Below are positions 8,448 through 15,458 of a DNA stretch of 19,768 nt, one piece after another. The position numbers were made by a program, and so were the translations under genes. Location: NCBI GenBank assembly GCA_946186175.1, contig CAMHMG010000020.1:1-19768 (forward strand), read 5' to 3'. The notes beneath the pieces are model-generated. The model was not told the DNA's origin. It worked only from the letters and a program-made list of their open reading frames with translations, and searched no databases. The DNA is from an uncultured Clostridia bacterium. Its GTDB lineage: Bacteria > Bacillota > Clostridia > Lachnospirales > Lachnospiraceae. Numbering within the stretch: position 1 is the first letter of the stretch; each line of letters starts with the position of its first letter.

Positions 8448-8789
8448 GTGTCAGTAACCAGAGGAGATATTTATTACGCAGATTTAAGACCGGTTGTGGG
8501 ATCTGAACAGGGCGGTGTGCGTCCTGTACTTATTATACAGAATGAGGCGGGAAACAAGCATAGTTCAACTGTTATATGTGCAGCGATAACCAGCAGACAG
8601 AATAAAGCTAAGATTCCTACTCATGTAGAACTTGCAGCCAGAAAATGCAACATTTCAAAGGACTCGGTCGTGCTTTTAGAACAGGTTAGAACAATAGATA
8701 AGAAAAGGTTGTTAGAAAAAGTAAGTCATTTAGATGATGATACGATGGGTAGTGTTAACAGGGCTTTGATGGTAAGTCTTGCATTGTGA
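8448..8789 (+). CDS. mazF: MazF/EndoA-type mRNA interferase toxin
   Basis: 113 residues from a GTG at 8448, preferred because GGAGTGA (8435-8441) lies at the right distance and the protein then starts MSVTRGDIYYADL as EndoA does; an ATG at 8430 would add six residues. This family cuts single-stranded mRNA at short sequence motifs (UACAU for B. subtilis EndoA). R25 and T48, the catalytic pair of B. subtilis MazF, fall at exactly the same numbers here, and GSEQGGVRPVL and LLEQVRTIDK are conserved, so it looks active. It follows alr as in B. subtilis alr-ndoAI-ndoA, but the antitoxin gene normally between them is absent: the gap is too short and contains no suitable frame. The CBS gene follows after 24 bp. 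Confidence 0.93.
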   Translation: MSVTRGDIYYADLRPVVGSEQGGVRPVLIIQNEAGNKHSSTVICAAITSRQNKAKIPTHVELAARKCNISKDSVVLLEQVRTIDKKRLLEKVSHLDDDTMGSVNRALMVSLAL

Positions 8790-8813
8790 AGGGAGATAGG
8801 GGAGGAAAAATAT

Positions 8814-9668
8814 ATGGCAGGAGCCTTAAAAAACCTATTTGGTAAGAAGAACAGTGAAGAACAGGCTGATGCTGTTGAGGAAGAGATATTATCGATAATT
8901 GAAGAAGGACATGAGCAGGGAGCAATACAGACCGATGAGGCAGAAATGATATCCAATGTATTTGAGTTTGGAGATAAACAGGTGCGAGATGTGTGTTCTC
9001 CAAGACAGAAAATACTTGGCATAGAAGCTGATAATGACATCAACGAGGCACTCCAGATAATGCTTGATAACAGTTATTCAAGATATCCCATATATGAGGA
9101 GAATATTGATAACATTATCGGAGTGTTACATATTAAAGAGGCCGTAGCGGCTTATCTTGAGAATGCCAATCAGACTGTAAGGGATCTTGGATCCGAGCCT
9201 TATTTTGTACATCCTACCCAGAAGATCAGAAAGCTTTTTAATGAAATGCAGAGCAGTAAGAACCATCTCGCAATAGTTGTGGATGAGTATGGTCAGACAG
9301 AAGGACTTATTGCATTAGAGGATATTCTTGAAGTGCTTGTAGGCGATATATGGGACGAACATGACGAGCAGGAGGTTGATATAATGAAGCTTGCTGCCGG
9401 CGATGGATATATTGTCAATGGAAGCACAAAGCTGGAGGAGTTAGAAGATCTCTTTGAAATAAAATTCCCGGATGAGGACATAGATACTGTTAATGGATTC
9501 ATGCTTTATGAGCTGGGAAAACTACCTGAGAATGGAGAGAATATACAGATCGTATATGATGGCTTTGTATTCACTGCACTTAAGATGGAATCACACATGA
9601 TAACGAAGATAAGAATCAATAAACTTCCGGAGGAAGCAGTTAGTATTAAAGCTAAAGCGGACGATTAA
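8814..9668 (+). CDS. Soluble CBS-pair protein of the CorC/HlyC family
   Basis: 284 residues, ATG with AGGGGAGG at 8798-8805. An acidic helical N-terminus (about 1-55) is followed by a pair of CBS domains (about 58-180, with YSRYPIYEE, GVLHIKE, VVDEYGQTEGL and EDILEVLVGDI) and a CorC_HlyC C-terminal domain (about 195-270). No membrane segment precedes the CBS pair, so it lacks the CNNM/DUF21 channel part of full-length relatives and resembles the short CorC/TlyC type. CBS pairs usually bind adenosyl nucleotides, and relatives have been linked to magnesium and cobalt efflux. The old 'hemolysin' label is not supported by anything visible here. It is probably translated from the mazF transcript, given the 24-bp gap. 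Confidence 0.85.
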   Translation: MAGALKNLFGKKNSEEQADAVEEEILSIIEEGHEQGAIQTDEAEMISNVFEFGDKQVRDVCSPRQKILGIEADNDINEALQIMLDNSYSRYPIYEENIDNIIGVLHIKEAVAAYLENANQTVRDLGSEPYFVHPTQKIRKLFNEMQSSKNHLAIVVDEYGQTEGLIALEDILEVLVGDIWDEHDEQEVDIMKLAAGDGYIVNGSTKLEELEDLFEIKFPDEDIDTVNGFMLYELGKLPENGENIQIVYDGFVFTALKMESHMITKIRINKLPEEAVSIKAKADD

Positions 9669-9756
9669 GGTGATTATATTATTTAGATGAAAAGGCATTG
9701 GAGCGCTTTAGTAAATATGTATAACAGATGGAAACTTTTTTTGTTTAATTAGTTTC

Positions 9757-9785
9757 TTGTAACGTGAAGGGATTTGTGTTACAAT
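9757..9785 (+). promoter_or_regulatory. tetR promoter with overlapping inverted repeat
   Basis: TTGTAA (9757-9762) and TACAAT (9780-9785) are 17 bp apart, a good SigA promoter. The same bases form an exact inverted repeat, TTGTAAC (9757-9763) and GTTACAA (9778-9784). A second pair, AGTTTC (9751-9756) and GAAACT (9790-9795), lies just outside. This could be an operator for the TetR protein it precedes. Confidence 0.6.
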
Positions 9786-9788
9786 GGT

Positions 9789-9823
9789 GGAAACTGAATA
9801 AACAATAATGGTTTCCTTTTTTT
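9789..9823 (+). terminator. Weak terminator or attenuator hairpin in the tetR leader
   Basis: GGAAAC (9789-9794) and GTTTCC (9811-9816) form a 6-bp stem with a 16-base loop followed by seven T's (9817-9823). It lies just past the tetR promoter, so it may end the upstream CBS transcript or attenuate tetR. The stem is short. Confidence 0.35.
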
Positions 9824-9919
9824 ATTTGGGAATTGCTATGCAAAATACACAACTCAAGAAAGGAAAAATAGAGTTTCACAATTGTCTAAACGAAAATATA
9901 GATGAAAGGAGGGTGAGGA

Positions 9920-10480
9920 TTGGAACTTAAGATACAGATATTAGAGGTTACTCTTAAGATATTTAACCGCAAGGGTTTGAAGTTTACAATGGATGATATT
10001 GCTCATGAGCTGGGAATAAGTAAGAAGACTATATATACTGTTTTCCGGACAAAGGAGCAATTGTTTTTGACCATGGTCGATTATATATTTGATGGAATCA
10101 AAGAAAGTCAACAACTTGTAATGGACGATGATGAGTTGACGGTTTTGGATAAGCTCAGAAAGATATTAACGGTAATGCCGGAAACTTACAGTGAAATTGA
10201 TTTCAGACAATTATATCAACTGAGAGAAAAATATCCTAAGATATATAAGAAGGTTGAGAAAAGATTAGAGACAGGGTGGGAGAATACCATTACATTGTTA
10301 GAACACGGAATGGAACAGGGCGTGATCAGAAAGGTTAATATTCCAATTGTGAAGATGATGATGGAAACAACTTTAGAACAGTTTTTTCAAAGAGATGTGT
10401 TAGTTGCTAATAATATATCTTATAAGGATGCTTTGAATGAAGTGGTTGACATTCTCATGCAGGGGATTGTCATTAAATAA
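9920..10480 (+). CDS. TetR/AcrR-family transcriptional regulator
   Basis: 186 residues, starting at TTG 9920, chosen because AAGGAGG at 9906-9912 is 7 bp upstream and no ATG is better placed. The N-terminal helix-turn-helix is at about 23-48 (TMDDIAHELGISKKTIYTVF, then KEQLF), typical of TetR proteins. The C-terminal part is helical ligand-binding and dimerisation sequence without recognisable ligand signature. It sits directly upstream of the GH2 and symporter genes on the same strand, so it probably controls them or itself. The inverted repeat on its own promoter (9757-9784) is a candidate autoregulatory site. TTG may lower its translation. Confidence 0.88.
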   Translation: MELKIQILEVTLKIFNRKGLKFTMDDIAHELGISKKTIYTVFRTKEQLFLTMVDYIFDGIKESQQLVMDDDELTVLDKLRKILTVMPETYSEIDFRQLYQLREKYPKIYKKVEKRLETGWENTITLLEHGMEQGVIRKVNIPIVKMMMETTLEQFFQRDVLVANNISYKDALNEVVDILMQGIVIK

Positions 10481-10488
10481 ATTATTCA

Positions 10489-10691
10489 GGCAAATGCGAA
10501 ACTCAAATATATGCTTCTTTCGTTGTGAATATTGTATAGTTCCATCGCAGACACGCTTTCGCTCGGTTGTTCGCGCAACGGTACTAAACTCACTTCGTTC
10601 ATTAAGTACCGGCGGTCACAAACGGTCTGCTTATGGAAGCTATGAAATATTCACAACTTATATACACATTTCAAAGAGTTTCGCAATTACC
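10489..10691 (+). repeat. Long imperfect inverted-repeat element
   Basis: Ends at 10489-10504 and 10676-10691 match in inverted orientation at 14 of 16 bases, including an exact 9-bp GCGAAACTC/GAGTTTCGC. Further inward are exact pairs GTTGTGAATATT (10522-10533) with AATATTCACAAC (10646-10657) and GCAGAC (10547-10552) with GTCTGC (10625-10630), plus ATAG.TTCCAT/ATGGAAGCTAT. The centre is richer in G+C and holds its own hairpin, CGGTACT (10579-10585) with AGTACCG (10605-10611). It fills almost the whole 243-bp gap between tetR and the GH2 gene and encodes no credible protein. It may be a small non-autonomous mobile element, or a folded leader RNA for the GH2 gene. Confidence 0.75.
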
Positions 10692-10723
10692 AATATAAAC
10701 TATTAATAAAAAGGAGAAGGATT

Positions 10724-13306
10724 ATGGAAAACAGAGTATATTTAAATGATGATTGGAAGTTTACAGAGCAATACAATGATGAATTATTGAAAGCAGAATA
10801 TGATGTTAAGGATATGGCGGATGTCAGACTTCCGCATACTTGTAAGGAGCTGCCCTATCACTATTTTGATGAACATGAGTACCAGATGGTAAGCGGTTAC
10901 AGAAGAGTATTGCACGCTGATGATTCTTGGAAGGGAAAGACAGTTCTGCTTACTATTGACGGAGCTGCTCATGATTCAGTTGTATTTTTGAACGGAGTCA
11001 AAATTGGTGAACATCATTGTGGATATACTGCATTTACAATGGATATAAGTTTAGGTTTGGAATATGGAAAGGATAATGTGCTTGTTGTTAAGGTAGACAG
11101 TAATGAGAATCTTAATATTCCACCGTTTGGATTTGTCATTGATTATATGACATATGGTGGAATCTATCGCGATGTGTATATAGATATCAAGAATCCGACT
11201 TATATTGAAGATGTGTTTGTCTCTACAAAGCTTGCAGGACAGGTGGTTGAATTTGATGAGGATCCCGCTAAGCCTTCATGGTTCTGTGAGAAGTCGGCAA
11301 CAATATCTGAGGTTAAGATTCATCATGATAGTGAAAATGATAATAATAATGCCGATGGAAAATCAGAAAATTTAATCAAGGACAATAATGAAAAAGATTT
11401 CAAAAAAGAAGGATCAAAGATCAGATATACTATTAAGCAGTATATCCGAAAAAAGGGTGACGAATTATTCATAGAACTTGAAAGTAAGGAAGACAGTTCT
11501 GTTGCTATCAGTGATGAAGGTAGTAAGACAAATGGTGTTTCTGATTTTTCAGAAGCAACTCCAAAGATTCTTACATGTCATACCGGTAAGGTTGAATTAT
11601 GGGATGTTGAGCAGCCATCGCTGTATGAATTAAAGACAGAGCTGCTTGATAATGGAAAAACTGTTGATGAAAAGATAGTAACATTTGGTTACAGAAAGGC
11701 AATATTTAAGAAGGATGGTTTCTATCTGAATGGACGGAAATTTAAGATCCGTGGTCTTAACAGACATCAGAGCTATCCATATGTGGGATATGCTATGCCA
11801 AAGTCTATGCAGGAAAATGATGCCGATATCTTAAAGAATGAGCTTGGAGTAAACGCAGTGCGCACCTCTCATTATCCTCAGTCGCATTACTTTATAGATA
11901 GATGTGATGAGATAGGACTTCTGGTATTTACAGAATTCCCCGGATGGCAGCATATCGGAGATGAGGACTGGAAGAGACAGGCAGTAGAAAATGCAGCCGA
12001 CATGGTTAAGCAATACAGGAATCATACATCGATCATTCTCTGGGGTGTTCGTATTAATGAGTCTGTTGATAATCATGATCTATATGAGAGGACTAATGCG
12101 ATTGCACATGCTTATGACCATACGAGACCGACAGGCGGTGTGAGATGCTTTAAGAAGGGAGAGTTTCTTGAAGATGTATTCACCTATAATGATTTTGTCC
12201 ATGATGGTAAGAATAAGGGCTGTGACAAAAAATCAGATGTAACCCCTGATGTGGAAAGACCTTATCTTATAACTGAGTATGGCGGACATATGTATCCTAC
12301 TAAGGCATTTGACTGGGAAGAACACAGAGCACAGCATGCAATAAGACATGCAAATGTTCTTGATGAGGTTGCTAAGCATACAGATATTGCGGGTTCATTT
12401 GGATGGTGTATGTTCGACTATAATACACATAAAGACTTTGGAAGCGGCGACCGTATCTGCTATCATGGAGTTATGGATATGTTCAGAAATCCTAAGATGG
12501 CTGCAGCTATTTATGAAAGTCAGCAGGAGGATACTCCTGTATTAGAGCTTTCATCTTCAATGGATATAGGTGAGCATCCGGGATGCAATCGTGGCATTGT
12601 ATGGATATTTTCAAATGCTGACAGTGTTAAGATGTATAAAAATGGGGTGTTTATCAAGGAATATACTGCTTCTGACTCACCATATAAGTATATAAAACAT
12701 CCTCCTATCATGATAGATGATTACATCGGAGATATGCTTGAAAAGAACGAGAATATGTCTCATCGTCAGGCGGAAGATGTAAAGGCATTATTAAATGAAG
12801 TATCAAAAGTCGGATTATACGGAATGTCTAAGCTTATGTATGCAAAAGCCGGAAAGTTGATGGTTATGTATCATATGCAGATGGACGACGCTGTGCAATT
12901 ATACAACAAGTATATCGGTGACTGGGGCGGAGAAGCTATAGTATATACTTTTGAGGCCATAAAGAACGGTGAGGTTGTAAAAACTTTGACAAAACAGTCA
13001 ATGACAAGGTTTGTTCTTGATGCTAAGATAAGTAAAGAGACATTGGTCGAGGAAAACAGTTATGATGTTGCTGCAGTAAGAATTATGGCAAAAGATGAAT
13101 ATGGCAATGTACTTCCATTCTTCAACGATCCGGTAAGCTTTAAAGTGGATGGAGACATAGAACTTATTGGACCTTCAGTTGTAGCTTTGCAGGGAGGTAT
13201 GGGTGGAACTTATATTAAGACCACCGGTAAGAAAGGCAAAGGAACACTTACAATTTCGTGTGCACAGGTTGAAGACGTTGTAATTGAGGTGAGCGTGGAA
13301 AATTAA
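10724..13306 (+). CDS. Glycoside hydrolase family 2, probable beta-galactosidase
   Basis: 860 residues, ATG with GGAG at 10713-10716. The GH2 plan is visible: an N-terminal sugar-binding jelly roll (about 1-160, with LPHTCKELPYHYFD and TYGGIYRDVYI), an immunoglobulin-like domain (about 160-325), a TIM barrel (about 330-600) and C-terminal beta domains. The acid/base is E446 in WGVRINES and the nucleophile E518 in TEYGGH. There is no signal peptide, so it acts in the cytosol on sugar brought in by the symporter downstream. The second domain contains a hydrophilic, low-complexity insert rich in N, D, K and E at about 200-232 and another near 255-278. Beta-galactosidase is the best guess, but beta-glucuronidase, beta-mannosidase or another GH2 specificity cannot be excluded from the sequence. 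Confidence 0.9.
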   Translation: MENRVYLNDDWKFTEQYNDELLKAEYDVKDMADVRLPHTCKELPYHYFDEHEYQMVSGYRRVLHADDSWKGKTVLLTIDGAAHDSVVFLNGVKIGEHHCGYTAFTMDISLGLEYGKDNVLVVKVDSNENLNIPPFGFVIDYMTYGGIYRDVYIDIKNPTYIEDVFVSTKLAGQVVEFDEDPAKPSWFCEKSATISEVKIHHDSENDNNNADGKSENLIKDNNEKDFKKEGSKIRYTIKQYIRKKGDELFIELESKEDSSVAISDEGSKTNGVSDFSEATPKILTCHTGKVELWDVEQPSLYELKTELLDNGKTVDEKIVTFGYRKAIFKKDGFYLNGRKFKIRGLNRHQSYPYVGYAMPKSMQENDADILKNELGVNAVRTSHYPQSHYFIDRCDEIGLLVFTEFPGWQHIGDEDWKRQAVENAADMVKQYRNHTSIILWGVRINESVDNHDLYERTNAIAHAYDHTRPTGGVRCFKKGEFLEDVFTYNDFVHDGKNKGCDKKSDVTPDVERPYLITEYGGHMYPTKAFDWEEHRAQHAIRHANVLDEVAKHTDIAGSFGWCMFDYNTHKDFGSGDRICYHGVMDMFRNPKMAAAIYESQQEDTPVLELSSSMDIGEHPGCNRGIVWIFSNADSVKMYKNGVFIKEYTASDSPYKYIKHPPIMIDDYIGDMLEKNENMSHRQAEDVKALLNEVSKVGLYGMSKLMYAKAGKLMVMYHMQMDDAVQLYNKYIGDWGGEAIVYTFEAIKNGEVVKTLTKQSMTRFVLDAKISKETLVEENSYDVAAVRIMAKDEYGNVLPFFNDPVSFKVDGDIELIGPSVVALQGGMGGTYIKTTGKKGKGTLTISCAQVEDVVIEVSVEN

Positions 13307-13319
13307 GTGAGGGTACAAG

Positions 13320-13345
13320 GTAATTAATCATGAATTACATTTTTT
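13320..13345 (+). terminator. Weak AT-rich hairpin after the GH2 gene
   Basis: GTAATT (13320-13325) and AATTAC (13333-13338) enclose a 7-base loop, with six T's at 13340-13345. The stem is nearly all A-T, so termination would be partial. Confidence 0.35.
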
Positions 13346-13365
13346 GATAGATGATAGATAATTAA

Positions 13366-13389
13366 AGCCTTCCCCTCAAGGGGAAGGCT
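13366..13389 (+). repeat. Perfect 10-bp hairpin between GH2 and symporter genes
   Basis: AGCCTTCCCC (13366-13375), tetraloop TCAA, GGGGAAGGCT (13380-13389). The stem is very stable but lacks a T run on either strand, so it is not an ordinary terminator. It may protect the 3' end of the GH2 message or be a copy of a dispersed palindrome. Confidence 0.65.
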
Positions 13390-13459
13390 AAAAGGATTAT
13401 ATTAAATTAAGACCTTCTCCTTGTGGACAGGACTGAATACAGGAAAGAGAGGAGTTACA

Positions 13460-14878
13460 ATGAATCTGACAGGTAAAGAAAAAATATCCTACGGTCTAGG
13501 CGCAGTGGGAAAAGATATGGTTTATATGCTATCGGCAAGCTATATTTTGTATTATTTTCAGGATGTACTTGGAGTAAGTGCGGTTGCAATGGGAATTATA
13601 CTGCTTGCTGCACGTATCTTTGACGCATTTAACGATCCTATAATGGGAGTAGTGGTTGCCAAGACTCATACAAAATTTGGTAAATTTCGACCATGGCTGA
13701 TGATCGGAACGATAACTAATGCTGTTATTCTGTTTATCATGTTTGCGGCACCTCCGACGATGGACAGTAAAGGCCTTACGGCATATGCGGCAGTGTTCTA
13801 TATTCTCTGGGGTGTAACTTATACCATGATGGATATACCATACTGGTCAATGATTCCTGCATTTACAGAAGGAGGTAAGGAGAGAGAAGGGCTTACGACT
13901 CTTGCCCGTTCCTGTGCAGGTGTTGGTTCGGCCTTGGTTACCATTTTCACAATGATTCTGGTCAACAATATTGGTTCGGCTATTGCCGGAGCAGATGCAA
14001 CTGCCAAGGAGATCGAGATTGCCGGTTTTAAATGGTTTGCACTTATTATTGCAGTATTGTTTGTTGTATTTATCACTATTACCTGTCTCAATATTAAGGA
14101 GAAGTCTACGGTTGACATGGAATCTCCAAGTGTTGGTCAGATGTTTTCTGCACTGCTTTCAAATGATCAGGCAATGACCGTGGTTATAGCAATCGTGCTT
14201 ATCAATACATCAATCTATATTACTTCAAACCTTGTTATTTATTTCTTTAAATATGATTTCGGAGGTACGGGATGGTTTAACAGCTATACTTTGTTTAACA
14301 CTTTTGGTGGCGGTATTCAGATAATTTCGATGATGTTATTCTATCCTTTGCTTAGAAAGAAGCTTAGCAACAATAAAATATTCTATGTTTGTCTTTCAAG
14401 TGCAATAATAGGCTATGCTGTACTTCTGGAAATCGCATTTACAAGTATGAGTTCTGTGTATATTCTGTTTATTCCGGGATTCTTTATTTTTGCAGCTAAC
14501 GGTGTACTTCAGGTTCTCACGACAGTGTTTCTTGCAAATACCGTTGATTACGGACAGCTTAAGAACGGAAGACGTGATGAGTCGGTTATATTCTCCATGC
14601 AGACATTTGTTGTCAAGCTTGCATCGGGTGTTGCAGCATTTATCGCATCACTTTGTCTACAGCTTAATAACCTTTCTAATGCCAATACTACAGAGGCGGA
14701 TAAGACAGTTGACTTTGCGAAAAATGTTGCAGAAAGTGCCAAGACCGGACTTCGTATGACAATGACGATCGTACCGATTGCAGGACTTTTCATAGCTATA
14801 ATGGTATTTAAGAAGAAATTCATTCTTTCTGAGGAGAAGATGGAGGAGATTACGAAGAAGATTAAGAGTGCAGAGTAA
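13460..14878 (+). CDS. GPH-family sugar:cation symporter (MelB type)
   Basis: 472 residues from ATG 13460, chosen for AGGAG at 13450-13454; a TTG at 13421 would add 13 residues of no family character. About twelve hydrophobic segments span the membrane. The signature of the glycoside-pentoside-hexuronide:cation family is present: D55 and D59 in FDAFNDPIMG, matching the sodium-binding D55 and D59 of MelB, followed by the TKFGKFRPW loop (71-79). It should import a glycoside with sodium or protons. It lies 153 bp after the GH2 gene in the same direction, and the two make an import-then-hydrolyse pair under the TetR gene upstream. The substrate is not evident. No terminator was seen right after it. 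Confidence 0.92.
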   Translation: MNLTGKEKISYGLGAVGKDMVYMLSASYILYYFQDVLGVSAVAMGIILLAARIFDAFNDPIMGVVVAKTHTKFGKFRPWLMIGTITNAVILFIMFAAPPTMDSKGLTAYAAVFYILWGVTYTMMDIPYWSMIPAFTEGGKEREGLTTLARSCAGVGSALVTIFTMILVNNIGSAIAGADATAKEIEIAGFKWFALIIAVLFVVFITITCLNIKEKSTVDMESPSVGQMFSALLSNDQAMTVVIAIVLINTSIYITSNLVIYFFKYDFGGTGWFNSYTLFNTFGGGIQIISMMLFYPLLRKKLSNNKIFYVCLSSAIIGYAVLLEIAFTSMSSVYILFIPGFFIFAANGVLQVLTTVFLANTVDYGQLKNGRRDESVIFSMQTFVVKLASGVAAFIASLCLQLNNLSNANTTEADKTVDFAKNVAESAKTGLRMTMTIVPIAGLFIAIMVFKKKFILSEEKMEEITKKIKSAE

Positions 14879-14911
14879 AAATAACCGAGAGTATTATTGA
14901 AAAATATATAC

Positions 14912-14940
14912 TTGACAGATTTATGTTTGTTATATATACT
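14912..14940 (+). promoter_or_regulatory. Near-consensus SigA promoter in the gap upstream of rtcB
   Basis: TTGACA (14912-14917), 17 bp, TATACT (14935-14940). This is the best promoter in the window. It starts 34 bp after the symporter stop, and the transcript (from about 14947) would run through a small reading frame to the terminator at 15171-15198. Confidence 0.8.
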
Positions 14941-14966
14941 ACGAAATCAGAGATAGCACGAATCTT

Positions 14967-15002
14967 ATGAAATGGTTAGAAAATCTAATAATATCATTTC
15001 AT
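14967..15002 (+). promoter_or_regulatory. Hairpin in the leader of the small transcript
   Basis: ATGAAAT (14967-14973) pairs with ATTTCAT (14996-15002), and inside it TTAG (14976-14979) pairs with CTAA (14985-14988). The arm overlaps a possible 15-codon frame (14967-15014) with no clear ribosome site. Function unknown. Confidence 0.4.
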
Positions 15003-15037
15003 GTTACCAGTTAACCCGGAATGAATAGGAGGACAGT

Positions 15038-15118
15038 ATGAATAGTATTAATGAATTTAAGAATTTAATATTGGTTTGCAAGGATGAGGCTGTCCTTAAT
15101 AATGTTAAACGTGGTTAA
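15038..15118 (+). CDS. Predicted 26-residue small protein
   Basis: ATG at 15038, AGGAGG at 15028-15033 only 4 bp before it, stop TAA at 15116. The peptide begins MNSINEFKNLI and contains CKDEAVL; it is mixed and helical in character, with one cysteine (residue 14), and is neither a signal peptide nor a membrane segment. It has its own near-consensus promoter (14912-14940) and terminator (15171-15198), so it forms a complete small transcription unit. I do not recognise the protein. The spacing of hydrophobic and acidic residues loosely recalls the start of Nif11-type leader peptides, but no RiPP enzyme gene is near, and reading past the stop gives nothing sensible. It could be a leader peptide within a regulatory RNA, or a decayed gene. 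Confidence 0.45.
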   Translation: MNSINEFKNLILVCKDEAVLNNVKRG

Positions 15119-15170
15119 TATTCTATTTTTTCAAGAATTATCCCAATTTTGATATAGCATTTGGATTACC

Positions 15171-15198
15171 GGCATCCTTGTTAGAGGATGCCTTTTTT
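15171..15198 (+). terminator. Rho-independent terminator of the small transcript
   Basis: GGCATCCT (15171-15178) and AGGATGCC (15185-15192) form a perfect 8-bp stem with a 6-base loop, followed by six T's (15193-15198). Confidence 0.85.
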
Positions 15199-15233
15199 AT
15201 ATAATAAGAAACTTCGTTTCTTATTATATAAAA
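15195..15233 (+). repeat. Perfect 18-bp hairpin with 3-base loop
   Basis: TTTTATATAATAAGAAAC (15195-15212), TTC, and its exact reverse complement at 15216-15233. It begins inside the T run of the preceding terminator. A shortened, decayed copy of its first arm follows the second terminator at 15317-15338, so the two may be a duplicated segment. Confidence 0.75.
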
Positions 15234-15235
15234 CG

Positions 15236-15261
15236 CTCCGCGGGATGCGCACCTCGCGGAG
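15236..15261 (+). repeat. G+C-rich hairpin
   Basis: CTCCGCG (15236-15242) pairs with CGCGGAG (15255-15261) around a 12-base loop. It belongs to an 83-base block (15234-15316) of about 60% G+C in otherwise AT-rich DNA. ATTGC-TTT-GCAAT (15271-15283) follows it. Confidence 0.6.
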
Positions 15262-15297
15262 AAGAAGTTAATTGCTTTGCAATACCGCTCGGGCGCG

Positions 15298-15322
15298 AAA
15301 GAGTCGCAAGCGACTCTTTTTT
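15298..15322 (+). terminator. Terminator-like hairpin upstream of rtcB
   Basis: AAAGAGTCG (15298-15306), loop CAAG, CGACTCTTT (15311-15319), with the T run continuing to 15322. If it stops transcription, rtcB needs a promoter between here and 15458; none of good quality was found there. Confidence 0.55.
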
Positions 15323-15410
15323 ATAAGAAACTTTGTTCTAAAAATAAGTAGCTGACGATAGTGTGATCAGGGGTTATATGCACCTATTTATTTTTGGAGT
15401 AAAAGAAAAA

Positions 15411-15449
15411 ATGTATCCTCTTGAAATAGTTTTATAAAAGAAAAGAGGA
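15411..15449 (+). promoter_or_regulatory. Hairpin masking the rtcB ribosome site, with an 8-codon upstream frame
   Basis: TCCTCTT (15416-15422) is exactly complementary to AAGAGGA (15443-15449), which contains the rtcB ribosome-binding site, with a 20-base loop. A tiny frame, ATG at 15411 to TAA at 15435-15437 (eight codons, MYPLEIVL), runs over the masking arm, with GGAG at 15396-15399 upstream. Ribosomes held on this frame could free the rtcB site. The pairing is seen; the regulation is inferred. Confidence 0.4.
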
Positions 15450-15458
15450 AGATTATTT

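Noticed and set aside
10437..10706. 89-codon + strand frame across the end of tetR and the inverted-repeat element
   Set aside because: It has no ribosome site, overlaps tetR in another frame and its sequence simply reads through the repeat arms.
15038..15118. The 26-residue frame as a Nif11-type RiPP precursor
   Set aside because: The resemblance is limited to spacing of a few residues, there is no core peptide and no modification enzyme gene nearby.
15323..15458. Sigma-54 promoter before rtcB, as in E. coli rtcBA
   Set aside because: No GG-N10-GC spacing with a TGGCAC/TTGCA-like context was found; the nearest GGGG...TGC has only an 8-base spacer.
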